Positions 1 through 10,203 of a DNA stretch of 64,000 nt are shown here, piece by piece. The translations under genes were made by a program, and so were the position numbers. How positions within the stretch are numbered: position 1 is the stretch's first letter; each line of letters opens with the position of its first letter. This DNA is from Pilaira anomala (Eukaryota; Mucoromycota; Mucoromycetes; Mucorales; Mucoraceae): the NCBI GenBank assembly GCA_025716855.1, contig JAIXMQ010000036.1, positions 124,001-188,000 of the forward strand, written 5' to 3'. The notes under the pieces are model-generated. The model made no database searches and was not told where the DNA came from. It saw only the letters and a list, made by a program, of their open reading frames with translations.

Positions 1-497
1 ATTTTTTTTTTCGAACTTTTTTGGAACTTACAGATAACTTTTCTTCAAATTCTTGTTTCATGGTTTTGCATTGTTCCTCTACTTTATCCAATAAAGATTG
101 TTCCAAGTCTTGTCCCTGTGTTCTCGTTGGATCGAAATCAAAAGGCACGTGAGATGATATAAAACTATTATGCATCGCTAAAGCCTCTTGTGTTAAAGGT
201 ATACTCGATTTTTTTAATACAGGTTCTGATATAAATGATTTTGCTTTTGAACTTTCTGCATACTTGTTTCTAACTACAAGTGTGTAAAAAAAAAAAAAAG
301 TAAATACCCATAAAAAAAACTCCCTCCACCTTTTTTTATACTTTACCTGGTGAACTTGATTTGGTTCGACTTGGGACATGTCTAGATTCAAACGAGGAAA
401 AGGAAGAGTCTAAATCACGATCAAAACTAGGATGATTCACACTGACATTATTCGTTGTATATTTATAATATTTATATTCTGTTGAAGGGATAGACAT
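1..497 (-). CDS. 5' part of an unknown coiled-coil protein (partial)
   Basis: The gene starts at the ATG whose A is at 497 and runs off the left edge. Exon 1 is 497-347 and ends in CCAG before GTAAAG. Exon 2 is 273-32 and ends before GTAAGT, so a second intron is cut by the window edge. The phases agree (50 codons plus 1 nt, then 2 nt). About 130 residues are visible. The first half is rich in Ser, Tyr and Asn. The last 25 or so residues (QSLLDKVEEQCKTMKQEFEE) have a charged, heptad-like coiled-coil pattern. I recognise no domain, and the function is unknown. Confidence 0.6.
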
Positions 498-1300
498 GAA
501 GTTTTAGAAAAATAAGAAATAAAATAAAAGGGAATAACAAAGAAAATAAAAAAAATAAAATAAAAAAAGAAGGGGTTGAAAGACGGTATGTAGAGTGGTA
601 AAATAAAAAAGTTTATTAAAAAGAATTTCTATGCTTCTGTTATCAGTTAAAGAAGTAAGATTTATTCACAAGTTACGTTAATATATACACTTTCCATGTT
701 TAAAAACGATAAAATATCTTACTTGTGGAGCTTCTTTGAGCTATCAAAGTAGTTATATTATTTACAGGAATGGATTCGGACAAACTATATTATTTAGTTC
801 ACCCTTTGCTTATGTGATATCTAACGTATTACTCCCACAGGTCATCAGTATTAGTTAGTCAAATATTAAGCCACCTCAAACAGGTTTGTTTATGTAATCA
901 CTTTTTTTTTTTTTTTTTTTTACATTTATTTCTTTCGCGATATCCTTTTGAAGTGGTAAGTATTCTTCTCTTAAAACTAAGCATAGTCAGTCTCCAAATT
1001 CTGTAAAGTAACTAGATTTTATTTACTTGGACTTCGGTGGACTGAAACTTAAGTAGCATTCTAATTAAAATTATTTACTATATATCTTATAAGGGGATAC
1101 GGTACCTAGCTCGCTGAGAAAAATAGCATTTATTCTCAAGAATGGATTTGAGAGTGAATGCGTTGTCGACACCAATTGACTATTCTCTTATGGAATTTGC
1201 CCAAGAGTGTACAGTACGCAAATCGATTGCCATTTATCGCACCTTGTGTTAATTAAACCAATGCAATATATGTCGGTGAATGTTATGGCTTTTTCATAAC
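498..1300. other. intergenic stretch, nothing firm
   Basis: AT-rich spacer upstream of the minus-strand gene. It holds a poly-T run near 902-920. A short open stretch at 1142-1252 starts with ATG and has a coding-like composition (36 codons). It may belong to the relic at 1310-1566, but I cannot connect them by splicing. Confidence 0.4.
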
Positions 1301-1309
1301 CTGTGACAA

Positions 1310-1566
1310 AAAGTAACAGATCGACGAAGGCGGGATCGAAAGGTTAATTAATACGCTGTCATTCATGACTATAATACTCACAGTCAGTTTAATTATTTGT
1401 ACCTTAATTATAGAAATCAGCCGTAGACTTGAAAGCTGAAAGTGATAATGCTTTGCTAAAAAAGCATATGAACAAAATTGACAGCATTTTGAACACTACC
1501 ATTACAACGTAACCTAAAAAATCGGGTACGCCAGATGAGTTGGTGTTAGATGCCGGCAGTTGCTGA
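1310..1566 (+). pseudogene. relic of a small basic/coiled-coil coding gene
   Basis: Two exon-like pieces join in phase. The first reads through a very basic segment (TDRRRRDRK) to a GTTAAT donor at 1343. The second starts after TTATAG at 1413 and reads a helical segment (ESDNALLKKHMNKIDSIL). The frame then meets TAA at 1510-1512, continues as plausible coding sequence (PKKSGTPDELVLDAG) and meets TGA at 1564. A stop also precedes the basic segment at 1304. Coding-like sequence broken by several stops suggests a decayed gene. The parent family is not recognised, and chance composition cannot be excluded. Confidence 0.3.
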
Positions 1567-1721
1567 GATAAAGATAATCAAAACAAATGTATACATATAT
1601 AACAAACCAAGTGCATTCTTTAAATAAAATTAATATTGTTAATTTCAATAATTAAAAGGCTGTTCTGTAAATTAGATTATAGTATAAATATGATCTTATT
1701 ACAGCCCTGTAGCAGGCTTTT

Positions 1722-2812
1722 TTTAACCAATTAAAACCAAAGGACGTTTTAAACCCAGATCGAAAAAAATGCCTGTTGACCCCCTTTGGATTTTTTCAAA
1801 AATTAAAAAACTAGATATATCTTGACATTACAAAGGTTTTAGACCATAGGTTCTTAGTCAAGTTAAGTATAAAATTTTAAGCTCTTTCTAATGGTATAAA
1901 AATCAAAGCAAAACAGTTATAAAAATTGTGATTTATTGCAGAAAAACATAATTACAGTTTTTGTTAGAGCAAGTATAATTTTTACAAATTAAAATTTAAA
2001 TTTAAATAGTTAGAAAGATGTGCCTTCAAATTCTGCATCGGTTGAATATATTATTACATTATAAAATAGTTAATACCAAGGGAGTTTACTTTGACCTAAA
2101 AAAAATCGGATCCACTTTTCATTTTTTTTTTTGCTTCTGGAGGTTTTTTGTTCAGCCAATCAAATCGTTTCCCAAACAAAAAAAAATACATTTTTTCAAA
2201 ATCTTGGCTATTTTCTATAGTTAACTTGCAGACGACAAGTTACTATAATGTCAATACCTTTCGGTTTCTTATTGGTAGATACTTTATTGTTACACCCCTT
2301 ATTGAAAAAATCAGTAAAAATGAATACAGTTTGTAATTATTATGTGTAGAGCGATTTATTTTATATTTTAGCCCTTTTTTTTCTTTTTTTTTTTTTTTGC
2401 TTTTTTGTTTACATGTTCCTTTCTCAGTTATGGATACTCACAACTTTAATCCTACTTATCGATCAAGTAAAAAGTAATGACAAAAATAAAATAAAGAGAG
2501 TTGTTTATTCAAAAAAAAAAAAAAAAGAGAGTCTAACAGTTTGTACTTAGCCACCTCAACACAGCCTTCTCGGTTACTAAAAGTAGAAACAATAGAAAAC
2601 CCAACTATTACAGTCCTTGGAAAGAAACGATCGATATTAACGCACGGAGATAGTTTCTTATTAGAGTTCACAGCTTTTGAAAAGCCTATATCCATAAACT
2701 TGGAGCCAAACCGAGATTTATTTCATTCAGAAGCAAAAGTAACCATATTTAATACGAACGGTTCAACAAATAAGACAGAGTTATTACGACCTCAGGACCA
2801 CCTTGTTTATAA
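1722..2812 (+). repeat. segmental duplication, copy 1 (ADAM upstream region and 5' exons)
   Basis: About 740 bp upstream of the ADAM gene plus its first exons recur at 7037-7892 with only scattered substitutions. Matches include the AATGCCTGTTGACCCCCTTT stretch near 1769 and the signal-peptide exon. This copy is attached to the intact gene, so it is probably the parent. Roughly 2450-2660 has no counterpart in copy 2. The left border lies near 1722, where the flanking sequences stop matching. Confidence 0.9.
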
Positions 2813-5293
2813 AGGTCTTGTGAACGATCGTAATCATCAATGGGCACGGATCATTATGCGAAACGATTTAGAGTAAGATTCTTTCTAATTTACATAAAAT
2901 CCAACTCCTTGGTAACCAATTTTCTTTTTAATTACAGTCTCTACCCAATTTTTGAAGGAGCATTTACTGTTGATTCGGATATATACCATATTAAAACCAC
3001 ACCAAATTATCACCTCTCGAAACGATCTGATGATCCTATTACCAGTGGGAACATGGTGATTTATAGAGACTCGGATCAACAAGTAGATAGTTTAGAAAAG
3101 AGACGTGATAAATCAATGGATATTATGTGTGCTATGGAAGAATTAGCATATAATAGAAGAATGACTGGATATCATGCTGCTCCTATTGCGAATATGAATA
3201 GTACATTTTCTGATTTATGGGATAAACGGGGTCTTTTGGATGTACCACTACCTCGCGTAACAGCATCTACTGGTTGTCCAACTTCCAGAAAAAGTAAAAA
3301 AAAAAAAAAAAAGAGAGAAAAATTTGAGTTATAGCAAAAATAACAAAAATACTTATTTATTATTTAGTTGCCTATATGGGTGCAGCAGCAGATTGTTCCT
3401 ATGTTTTATCTTATGGAAGTATACGATATGCAAAAATTCAAATGATTAACGATTGGAATGTTGCATCTGCAGTTTATGAACATACTTTTAATGTTTCATT
3501 AGGGCTCATTTATCTTCAGATATCAGTTCCTGAGTGTCCAGTGAAACCAAAACCGATGATTGCTTGGAATCAAGCATGCTCTAATTTTTACACAATTAAT
3601 GATAGATTGAGTGATTTCAGTTTATGGCGGGGTAAAAAGGGTGATGATGGTGCGGCTCTATGGCATTTAATGACTAAATGTGCTACAGGTGTAAAAGTTG
3701 GAATAGCTTGGTTAAGTCAATTATGCGAAACTCAGGTGTCACAACAAATTGAAGGTAAATATGTATATACATGTTTTTTTGCTGTTGGGATATTTAGGGA
3801 TATACTATAATATAGATGATGGATCCTATGAGTGGGTATCAGGTACAGGTGTATCTTCTATTACAAGAGATGAATGGAAAGTTGTAGCACATGAAATTGG
3901 GCATGGATTTGGTAATAAATTTAATTTGCAATACAGTTCATTTTTTTTTTTATTAACATGAATGTTATAAAAAAAAGGTGCTATTCATGATTGTACATCA
4001 CACATGTGTCCTTGTAAAGGTGAATGTGGATGTTGTCCTCTTAGTGATACAGTATGTAGTGCAGGAGATACTTATTTAATGAACCCAACAAGTAACGTAA
4101 CCACCAATGATTTCAGTCCTTGTTCTGTATCAGATATATGTAATACATTTCCAAACATTGGATATTGCTTAAAATGTAAGTACGAAATAAAGATCCAAAC
4201 CTTTTTTTGTTATAAAAAAATTTATTTTGGTTATTTTGTTGTAGCACCTGATTTAAGAACAGGTGGTACTTTCTCGCTTTGTGGTAACGGTATACTTGAA
4301 CCAGGCGAAGAATGTGATCCAGGATTAGTGGACAGTCCTTGTTGTTTTGCTAAAACATGTAAATTGAAACCAAATGCTATATGCGAGTATGTTGTATAAG
4401 GATAGTATGACAAGGATGTAATTCATATTTCTTCTTGTACATATAGTGATTATAGCAACCAATGCTGTTTAAATTGTAATATTGCACCTGCCGACACTGT
4501 ATGTAGACCCGCTGTATCTGAATGTGATTCAACAGAATATTGCACAGGGGAAAACGTTTCTTGTCCAGCAGACATATATGATAAAGATGGATCGTTGTGT
4601 GCGAACGGGACCATGAAATGTGCTTCAGGAATATGTACTTCCCGAGATCAACAATGTATGTCAAGAGGCTTAAGGCAGAATATTAGTGAACAGTGTTCTT
4701 TTCAACAAGACTCTTGTCTGATAAGCTGTACAGACCCTAAGGACTCGAGGAATTGTTTAATGCTGAGTGGTATGTTTTTAGACGGTACAGAATGTGGATT
4801 GGCAGGATTTTGTGAAAAGGGTAACTGTATAAGCACAGGTGTGTTAAATACGATCAAAGCCTGGACTGCGCAGAATAAAGCAATTGCGATTCCTGTTTAT
4901 TTGTTTGGTAGTATTGGTATACTCTTAATTATTGGCTGGACCGTATGGTATTTCAAAAGAAGATACAAACAAAAGAGTCTGTTTGGAGAGAAAGATAAAG
5001 ATTCGCGACCCAATTCACTGATAGATTTTAGAAAAGATGATGCTTTTGTCCTGAAGAAACAAATGTCGATCAGTCATAATGATAATAATATCACTGCTCC
5101 GGCTGTTGCTCCAAATGAAAATATTGAGCTGGATGATATATCGTCCAGTGAACATAATAGTAACCATAGCAGTGGGAGTAATAATAGTCGTAGAGGTAAT
5201 ACAGGTGGAGGTGTGTTTCAACCGACCAAGAATGAGACTGTTAATAGTTTAGGAACGCATAGACGAGGGAAATCATTTGGATACACTTTTTAA
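2413..5293 (+). CDS. ADAM-family zinc metalloprotease, single-pass membrane protein
   Basis: A reprolysin-type (M12B) ADAM protease of the secretory pathway and cell surface, 806 residues. Exons: 2413-2466, 2532-2872, 2938-3293, 3368-3754, 3816-3911, 3978-4175, 4245-4386 and 4447-5293; all phases agree. Exon 1 encodes a hydrophobic signal peptide (MFLSQLWILTTLILLIDQ), which decides this start over a later ATG in another frame. A prodomain runs to about residue 250. The catalytic domain carries HEIGHGFGAIHD, with zinc ligands H405, H409 and H415 and catalytic E406; an intron splits this motif. A Cys-rich disintegrin-like region follows (about 420-660), then a membrane helix (about 671-694) and a Ser/Asn-rich cytoplasmic tail. 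The acceptor of exon 2 is the least certain junction. Substrate unknown. A truncated copy of its 5' end lies at 7719-7892. Confidence 0.9.
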
Positions 5294-5339
5294 ATATTCA
5301 AGTTGTTTTTTTTTATTATTTTTTTTTTTATAATAATAA

Positions 5340-5931
5340 ATGGTTAAATTCACAGCACAATCACTTTATTCAGGTAAACATGAATAAAGTATAACAAAGA
5401 AGCTCTATTCTTAATCAACTGTTTGTAGATTTATCTGAATTAGACGACTTAATATTTAAACAAGGTCAAGCAAAACTGGAACAAGAATTAACTGACTTTG
5501 TTCAAGACTTTGAGGTTTGAAACCAAAACTATTGTAAAAAAAAAAAGGAGGGGGAATGTAGCTAAACTTTCTAATAGACAAAAGGAGAATTAGTTAGACT
5601 GGACTCAATAGCAAAGACCTATGTGCAGTTAACAAATTGCGAACAGATATTAAGAAATAATAACGAGTTAGACGTTGTGGCTATAACCGAAAAGAAATCT
5701 AAACTTGTTTCGGACGAACTTTCAAAAGTTCTAGAAGCGGTAAATCAAGTTCAAGCCGAAAAAAAGAGCTTGCCCTTTCAAACTGAACGTGAAGCTTACT
5801 CGATAGAAAGAGAGAAACGAAAGAAGGCTATAGAGAATGAACTAAGACGAGAATCAGATAAGATTGATGAACATTATGCTAAATTAACTCGAGATTCAAT
5901 TTACCGGAACCTAGTTGGTTATAATCCTTAA
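5340..5931 (+). CDS. small coiled-coil protein, possibly BLOC-1 subunit 5 (muted)-like
   Basis: Three exons (5340-5373, 5429-5514, 5578-5931) join in phase to give 157 residues. The donor of intron 2 is GTTTGA, and TAATAG at 5577 is the only acceptor that keeps the frame. The protein is almost wholly helical: DFVQDFETKGELVRLDSIA near residue 40, a central segment with DELSKVLEAVNQVQ, and a charged C-terminal helix. The order and spacing of these segments recall BLOC1S5, a subunit of a complex in endosome-lysosome traffic. The resemblance is by eye and weak, and another small coiled-coil adaptor is possible. It follows the ADAM stop by only about 45 bp on the same strand. Confidence 0.45.
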
Positions 5932-7036
5932 ATACATAAAATAAACTCTTGCCATATAAAATTTTTAAGAATCTTTGATATAGATTTATATTAAGCTACA
6001 CACATATCAAAGAAATAAAGTTTGAAACAACTAGAGTTTTTTTTATTCATTATTGCGCTTGTATATAACAATTTTATCTTTCTTTTTTTTTCTACATGCA
6101 TCTTTTTTTTTACCTAATCTACAAAAAATGTCATTATGACTTCCCTTCCATGAAAAAAAAACAGTCGTGTGGCTTTCTGTTGAAATGACTTCTCATTGCT
6201 CAGCTGACCAAAAAAAAGGAGGACAAAAAAAACTATATAAAGGCCTCTTTTTTTTCGTCTTTCTCTTTTTTTTTTTTTCTTTAACTTGAGTTGTCCCCCG
6301 GCTCTACATTTTGAAGATGGGCTCTCGGGTCCTGTAGTAAATTGTGGGTGTACATGGTTGGGTGTGATGACTTGGGTTCCCCTTTTTTTTTTAAAAAAAA
6401 TCAAATGAAAATGAAAAAAATGAAAATGAAAAATATAAAATATACTCTTTTTACATTAAAAAGTATAGTTCGCAGTCCTTTAAATAAAAGTCATAGTCTT
6501 TGTGTTTCAAATAGTTTTTTTTTCTTGAGTTTAAGAATAAACAATGATAGTTAATTGCTTAAGAGTATATAAAAAGTTGTCACGTTTTTTTTTATTGAAT
6601 ATTTCTATCTCGTTTTTTATAATTGACAGTGTAAAAAAAAAATAGTAGCATCCTGCATGCTTATAAAAAGAAGATATCTTTCAAGCAAAGAGTATATAAA
6701 CATAATTGCAGCAGTACTCTTATGTAATAAGAAGAGTATTATCGACAACGTAGCTTTGTAGGATTATCCTCTTTTTTTTTCATACAGGTTCTAAAAATAG
6801 GAAAATGAAAAACAAACGCGAAAAATATTTTTTTTTTTTCATAAAAAAAAGTAACTATTATCATTGATATATATAAAAATGAGCATAGTGTATTTAGTAT
6901 ATAAGTTTATTAAGGGTCTATCTTTCATTGAAACGTACTGTAAAGTAACAAAGGTCTTATAATTCAAGACAAAAAGACACTGCATGAATCGAAAAGCATA
7001 ATTTTTTTTAAAAAAATGTAGTGCATAAAACTCGTT
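5932..7036. other. intergenic, low-complexity AT-rich DNA
   Basis: About 1.1 kb with many A and T runs. A less AT-rich patch at 6296-6372 ends in a T run, but it has no tRNA A/B-box pair and no convincing snoRNA boxes. No gene is supported. Confidence 0.5.
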
Positions 7037-7892
7037 TAGCCAATTAAAACCCAAGGATGTTTTAAACCCAGATCGAAAAAAATGCCTGTTGACCCCCTTT
7101 GGATTTTTTCAAAAATTAAAAAACTAGATATATCTTGACATTACAAAGGTTCTAGACCATAGATTTTTAGTCAAGTTAAGTACAAAATTTTGAGCTCTTT
7201 CTAATGGTATAAAAATCAAAGCAAAATAATTATAAAAATTGTGATTTATTGCAGAAAAACATAATTACAGTTTTTGTTAGAGCAAGTATAATTTTTACAA
7301 GTTAAAATTTAAATTTAAATATTTAGAAAGATGCGCCTTCAAATTCTGCATCGGTTGAATATACTATTACATTATAAAATAGTTAATATCAAGGGAGTTT
7401 ACTTTGACCTAAAAAAAATCGGATCCACTTTTCATTTTTTTTTTTGCTTCTGGAGATTTTTTGTTCAGCCAATCAAATCGTTTCATCAGACAAAAAAATA
7501 CATTTTTTCAAAAACTTGGCTATTTTCTATAGTTAACTTACAGACGACAAGTTACTATAATGTCAATACCTTTCGGTTTCTTATTGGTAGATACTTTATT
7601 GTTATACCCCTTATTGAAAAAAATCAGTAAAAATGAATACAGTTTGTAATTATTATGTGTAGAGCGATTTTTTTTTTATATTTTAGCCCTTTTTTTTTTT
7701 GCTTTTTTGTTTAACTACATGTTCCTTTTTCAGTTATGGATACTCACAACTTTAATTTGAGTCCACAGCTTTTGAAAAGCCTATATCCATCAACTTGGAG
7801 CCAAACCGAGATTTATTTCATTCAGAAGCAAAGCTAACCATATTTAATACGAACGGTTCAGAGTTATTACGACCTCAGGACCACCTTGTTTG
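7037..7892 (+). repeat. segmental duplication, copy 2
   Basis: Matches 1722-2812 in the same orientation, about 5.3 kb downstream, with scattered substitutions and small indels in A/T runs. It lacks about 210 bp of the parent (intron 1 and the start of exon 2) and 12 bp near the end. Homology stops at CACCTTGTTT at 7892, inside what is ADAM exon 2 in the parent. Confidence 0.9.
7719..7892 (+). pseudogene. truncated 5' fragment of the ADAM gene
   Basis: The duplicated start codon and signal-peptide codons are kept from 7719. A deletion fuses them to mid-exon-2 sequence and creates TGA at 7758 after 13 codons. The rest of exon 2 follows to 7892, where homology ends with no protease, disintegrin or membrane region. 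It cannot encode a protease. The duplicated upstream region may still drive transcription. Confidence 0.85.
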
Positions 7893-8028
7893 TAGAGCCC
7901 TTTTTTTTTTACTTATGCTAAAAATAGAAAAATTATGCAGATCAAGTAGTATTTTTTTTTTTTGAAAAAGCAACCGTAACCACTGTCATGTATATAGATT
8001 GAAATGGACAGAACTTATACAGCAATTT

Positions 8029-8049
8029 AAACCAAAGATTCTTTGGTTT
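8029..8049. repeat. 21-bp palindrome
   Basis: AAACCAAAGA and TCTTTGGTTT flank one central T, a perfect 10-bp inverted repeat 137 bp beyond the ADAM fragment. With a 1-nt centre it would act as a dyad binding site rather than an RNA hairpin. Function unknown. Confidence 0.6.
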
Positions 8050-8306
8050 TTACATGGCCGTAAACTCATATCTTCCATTTATAAAGTCTCGTACTTAAAA
8101 CATGTAGTTTCTATTTTTTTTTTACGTAAGATATATTTTTTTTTTTCAAGTAAACAGTTCAAACAGCTCTTCCAATAAAATTAATTTGAGTCTAAAAGTT
8201 AAATTTTAGCGTTAAAAAAAAATTGACATATTATGATGCAATAGTTGAGCAAATAATATTTTCCTACTTCTTTATCTTCTTTACATTGAATCTATACATA
8301 TAAAAG

Positions 8307-9453
8307 ATGGCCCAACAACGTCCCATAAAAATGAAAACTGACGCTATGGTTACTGAACAGAGCAAATGTGATGAAGAGAAGCACAGACAAGCTATGGCAG
8401 CTCCTAAAAACAACACTGGAAAGACATACGTTATTTGGGATAAACAGGTTAGCGAGAGTGACAAGCAAACACCTCTGGATCATTTAATGGATTTCCTTCT
8501 TAACAATTCAGGTGAATATATTAAGAAATATCAAGGCCACAGCAAAATAAACGACGTTAAACAAGAACCAAAAGTTAATGTGATCAACGATTGCACTGAG
8601 TATTTTAAAAGTGTTGGAGTCGAAATTAGTTCATCCTCTGTGAAATCAAAAACTGGAAGGCTCTTGGAGCATACGTACCACAAGGCATACGCAGAGTATA
8701 TTAAAAATGACAGCGGTGGTGCTGGCGGGAACACCGAAAAAATTGATAAAAAGTTTGAAGGTAAAATATTAGTTATTAAAAAATAATTACTCATTATGAA
8801 ACAATCTTAATAATATCTATTATTTAAATCAAGAAAAACTGAACAAAATATGCCCTCGCTTCTTTGAGATGAAGGAAATCATAGGTGTTCCTAGAAAAGC
8901 AGCGCCTAGAAAAGCAGTTCCTAGAAAAAGAGTGCCTGCACAAACAACACCTACACAAACATTACCTACACAAACAGCACCTACAAAAGAAGCACCTAAA
9001 AAAGCAGCACCTTTTGTTATCAATAGTTCTCAGCCCTTCAATAGTGTTGATATATATGAAGGAAAAACTAGTGAAGATGAAAGAGACGACGATTCGGATA
9101 GTACTGACTATTATACCACTGATGAGGATAAAAACAGCGAAAGAAACTGGAATTCTAGTACTTCCAGTAATAGTAAAAAAAGAAGGTACAACTCATTGGA
9201 TGAACTAATCAAGGCTGATGCAAGAGAAAGTTATAAGCGTTTCATGAACAATATAGAAGCTTTACGTACAAAGGCGATTGAAGACGAAAATGCTCTTTAT
9301 AAAAAAAAGATGGAGTACAAAAAGAAAATAGATCTTGTTCAGTTACAAGTTAGGGCGTTCATGAAGTCCAACGGGAACGATAGGATCTCTGACACAGAAA
9401 GAATAAAAAAGATAGACGAAATACATAGCATGTATTTCAATGATAATAATTGA
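8307..9453 (+). CDS. SANT/Myb-like domain protein with Pro/Lys/Thr pentapeptide repeats
   Basis: Two exons, 8307-8760 and 8834-9453, join in phase (1 nt plus 2 nt) to give 357 residues. The N-terminal ~175 residues open with YVIWDKQ, continue through two helical blocks (LDHLMDFLLNN; TGRLLEHTYHKAYAEYI) and close across the intron with CPRFFEMKEIIG. A leading Trp-Asp and a closing Cys-Pro-aromatic segment recall helix-rich SANT/Myb-like domains that are expanded in some fungi and oomycetes, often near mobile DNA. Then come eight pentapeptides of the PRKA/PTQT kind, an acidic Ser/Asp stretch, a basic SKKRR and a C-terminal coiled coil. Probably nuclear; the DNA-binding role is inferred. It sits next to duplicated DNA. 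Confidence 0.6.
8887..9012 (+). repeat. in-frame 15-bp minisatellite (8 units)
   Basis: Eight consecutive 15-bp units plus part of a ninth encode pentapeptides that change gradually from PRKA-type to PTQT-type to PKKA-type. The period keeps the reading frame. Neighbouring units are nearly identical (for example, two successive CCTACACAAACA blocks). Confidence 0.9.
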
Positions 9454-10203
9454 TAAATATTACATAATAAATTTTAACTATTCTTCATCTTTAAAACGTT
9501 AACTTTATCTTTCAGGCGCTGTACAACGATTAAAGCTTGCCATTATATGTGCGTAAAATTCCTCAAATTACTTTGCTCAGCCTTTCTTTATGCTTAAAAA
9601 CCTGTTCTTTCCAAAAAGGTTCGCTTGTTCAAAAATAGATATATTTTATGCAATTAAAAAAAAAATGCAACTATGTCGTCAATGATAATAAAAGTAGTGA
9701 AGCTTTCGATTTACATGTTGATTTTAATTTTATACATGAATTACGTATATTCGTTTATATTTTTCTTTGAATACAAATCATATATCGCTTTTTTTCAAAT
9801 ATGTACAGTCGTGTCTACCTGACTTGAAGCCGAAAAAAAAACACGGTTGTTTATATGCCGCAAATGACTGAATATAGCATTACATAATGCCATCGTCAAT
9901 TTGTTTCCATTTGAATAATGAATGCTCATTCTTAACGATTTTTGATTCAAAAAGTGTCAATTCACACGTTTGAAAGAGTTCCGGACAAATACAAAAAAGG
10001 CATCCACGTTATTTGCTCAAAACACACACCATTGTTACGCCAAAATTGCAAGTATTTGTCACTCGAACGAACTAATGTGTAATAAGGTTTAAATTTCCGC
10101 TATTCACACGGGTTATTTTAGATGCGTCTTTATCTTTAAGTCCATTCAAAGCTCTTTTCTTTTTCTTTTTTCTACAATACAAATAAAATAAAAAAAAAAA
10201 GGG
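9454..10203. other. intergenic, no gene seen
   Basis: A 750-bp spacer between the SANT-like gene and SSADH. No long open frame or RNA gene was recognised. It should include the SSADH promoter. Pyrimidine-rich sequence (CTTTTCTTTTTCTTTTTTCT) lies just upstream of the SSADH start. Confidence 0.5.

Noticed and set aside
6296..6390. Possible small RNA gene in a less AT-rich patch ending in a T run
   Set aside because: No A/B-box pair, no cloverleaf, and only a chance TGATGA. Not enough for a tRNA or snoRNA call.
6114..6404. A 96-codon minus-strand frame
   Set aside because: Largely Lys/Phe runs from poly-A and poly-T tracts, with no splice-consistent extension or family motif.
1722..7892. LTR retrotransposon with the direct repeats as LTRs
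   Set aside because: The DNA between them holds ordinary host genes (ADAM, BLOC1S5-like) with no gag/pol, and the repeats contain ADAM coding sequence.
8307..9453. Two separate genes (8307-8786 and 8869-9453)
   Set aside because: GTAAAA at 8761 and AAG at 8833 join the frames in phase and restore a continuous domain ending CPRFFEMKEIIG, so one two-exon gene is more likely.
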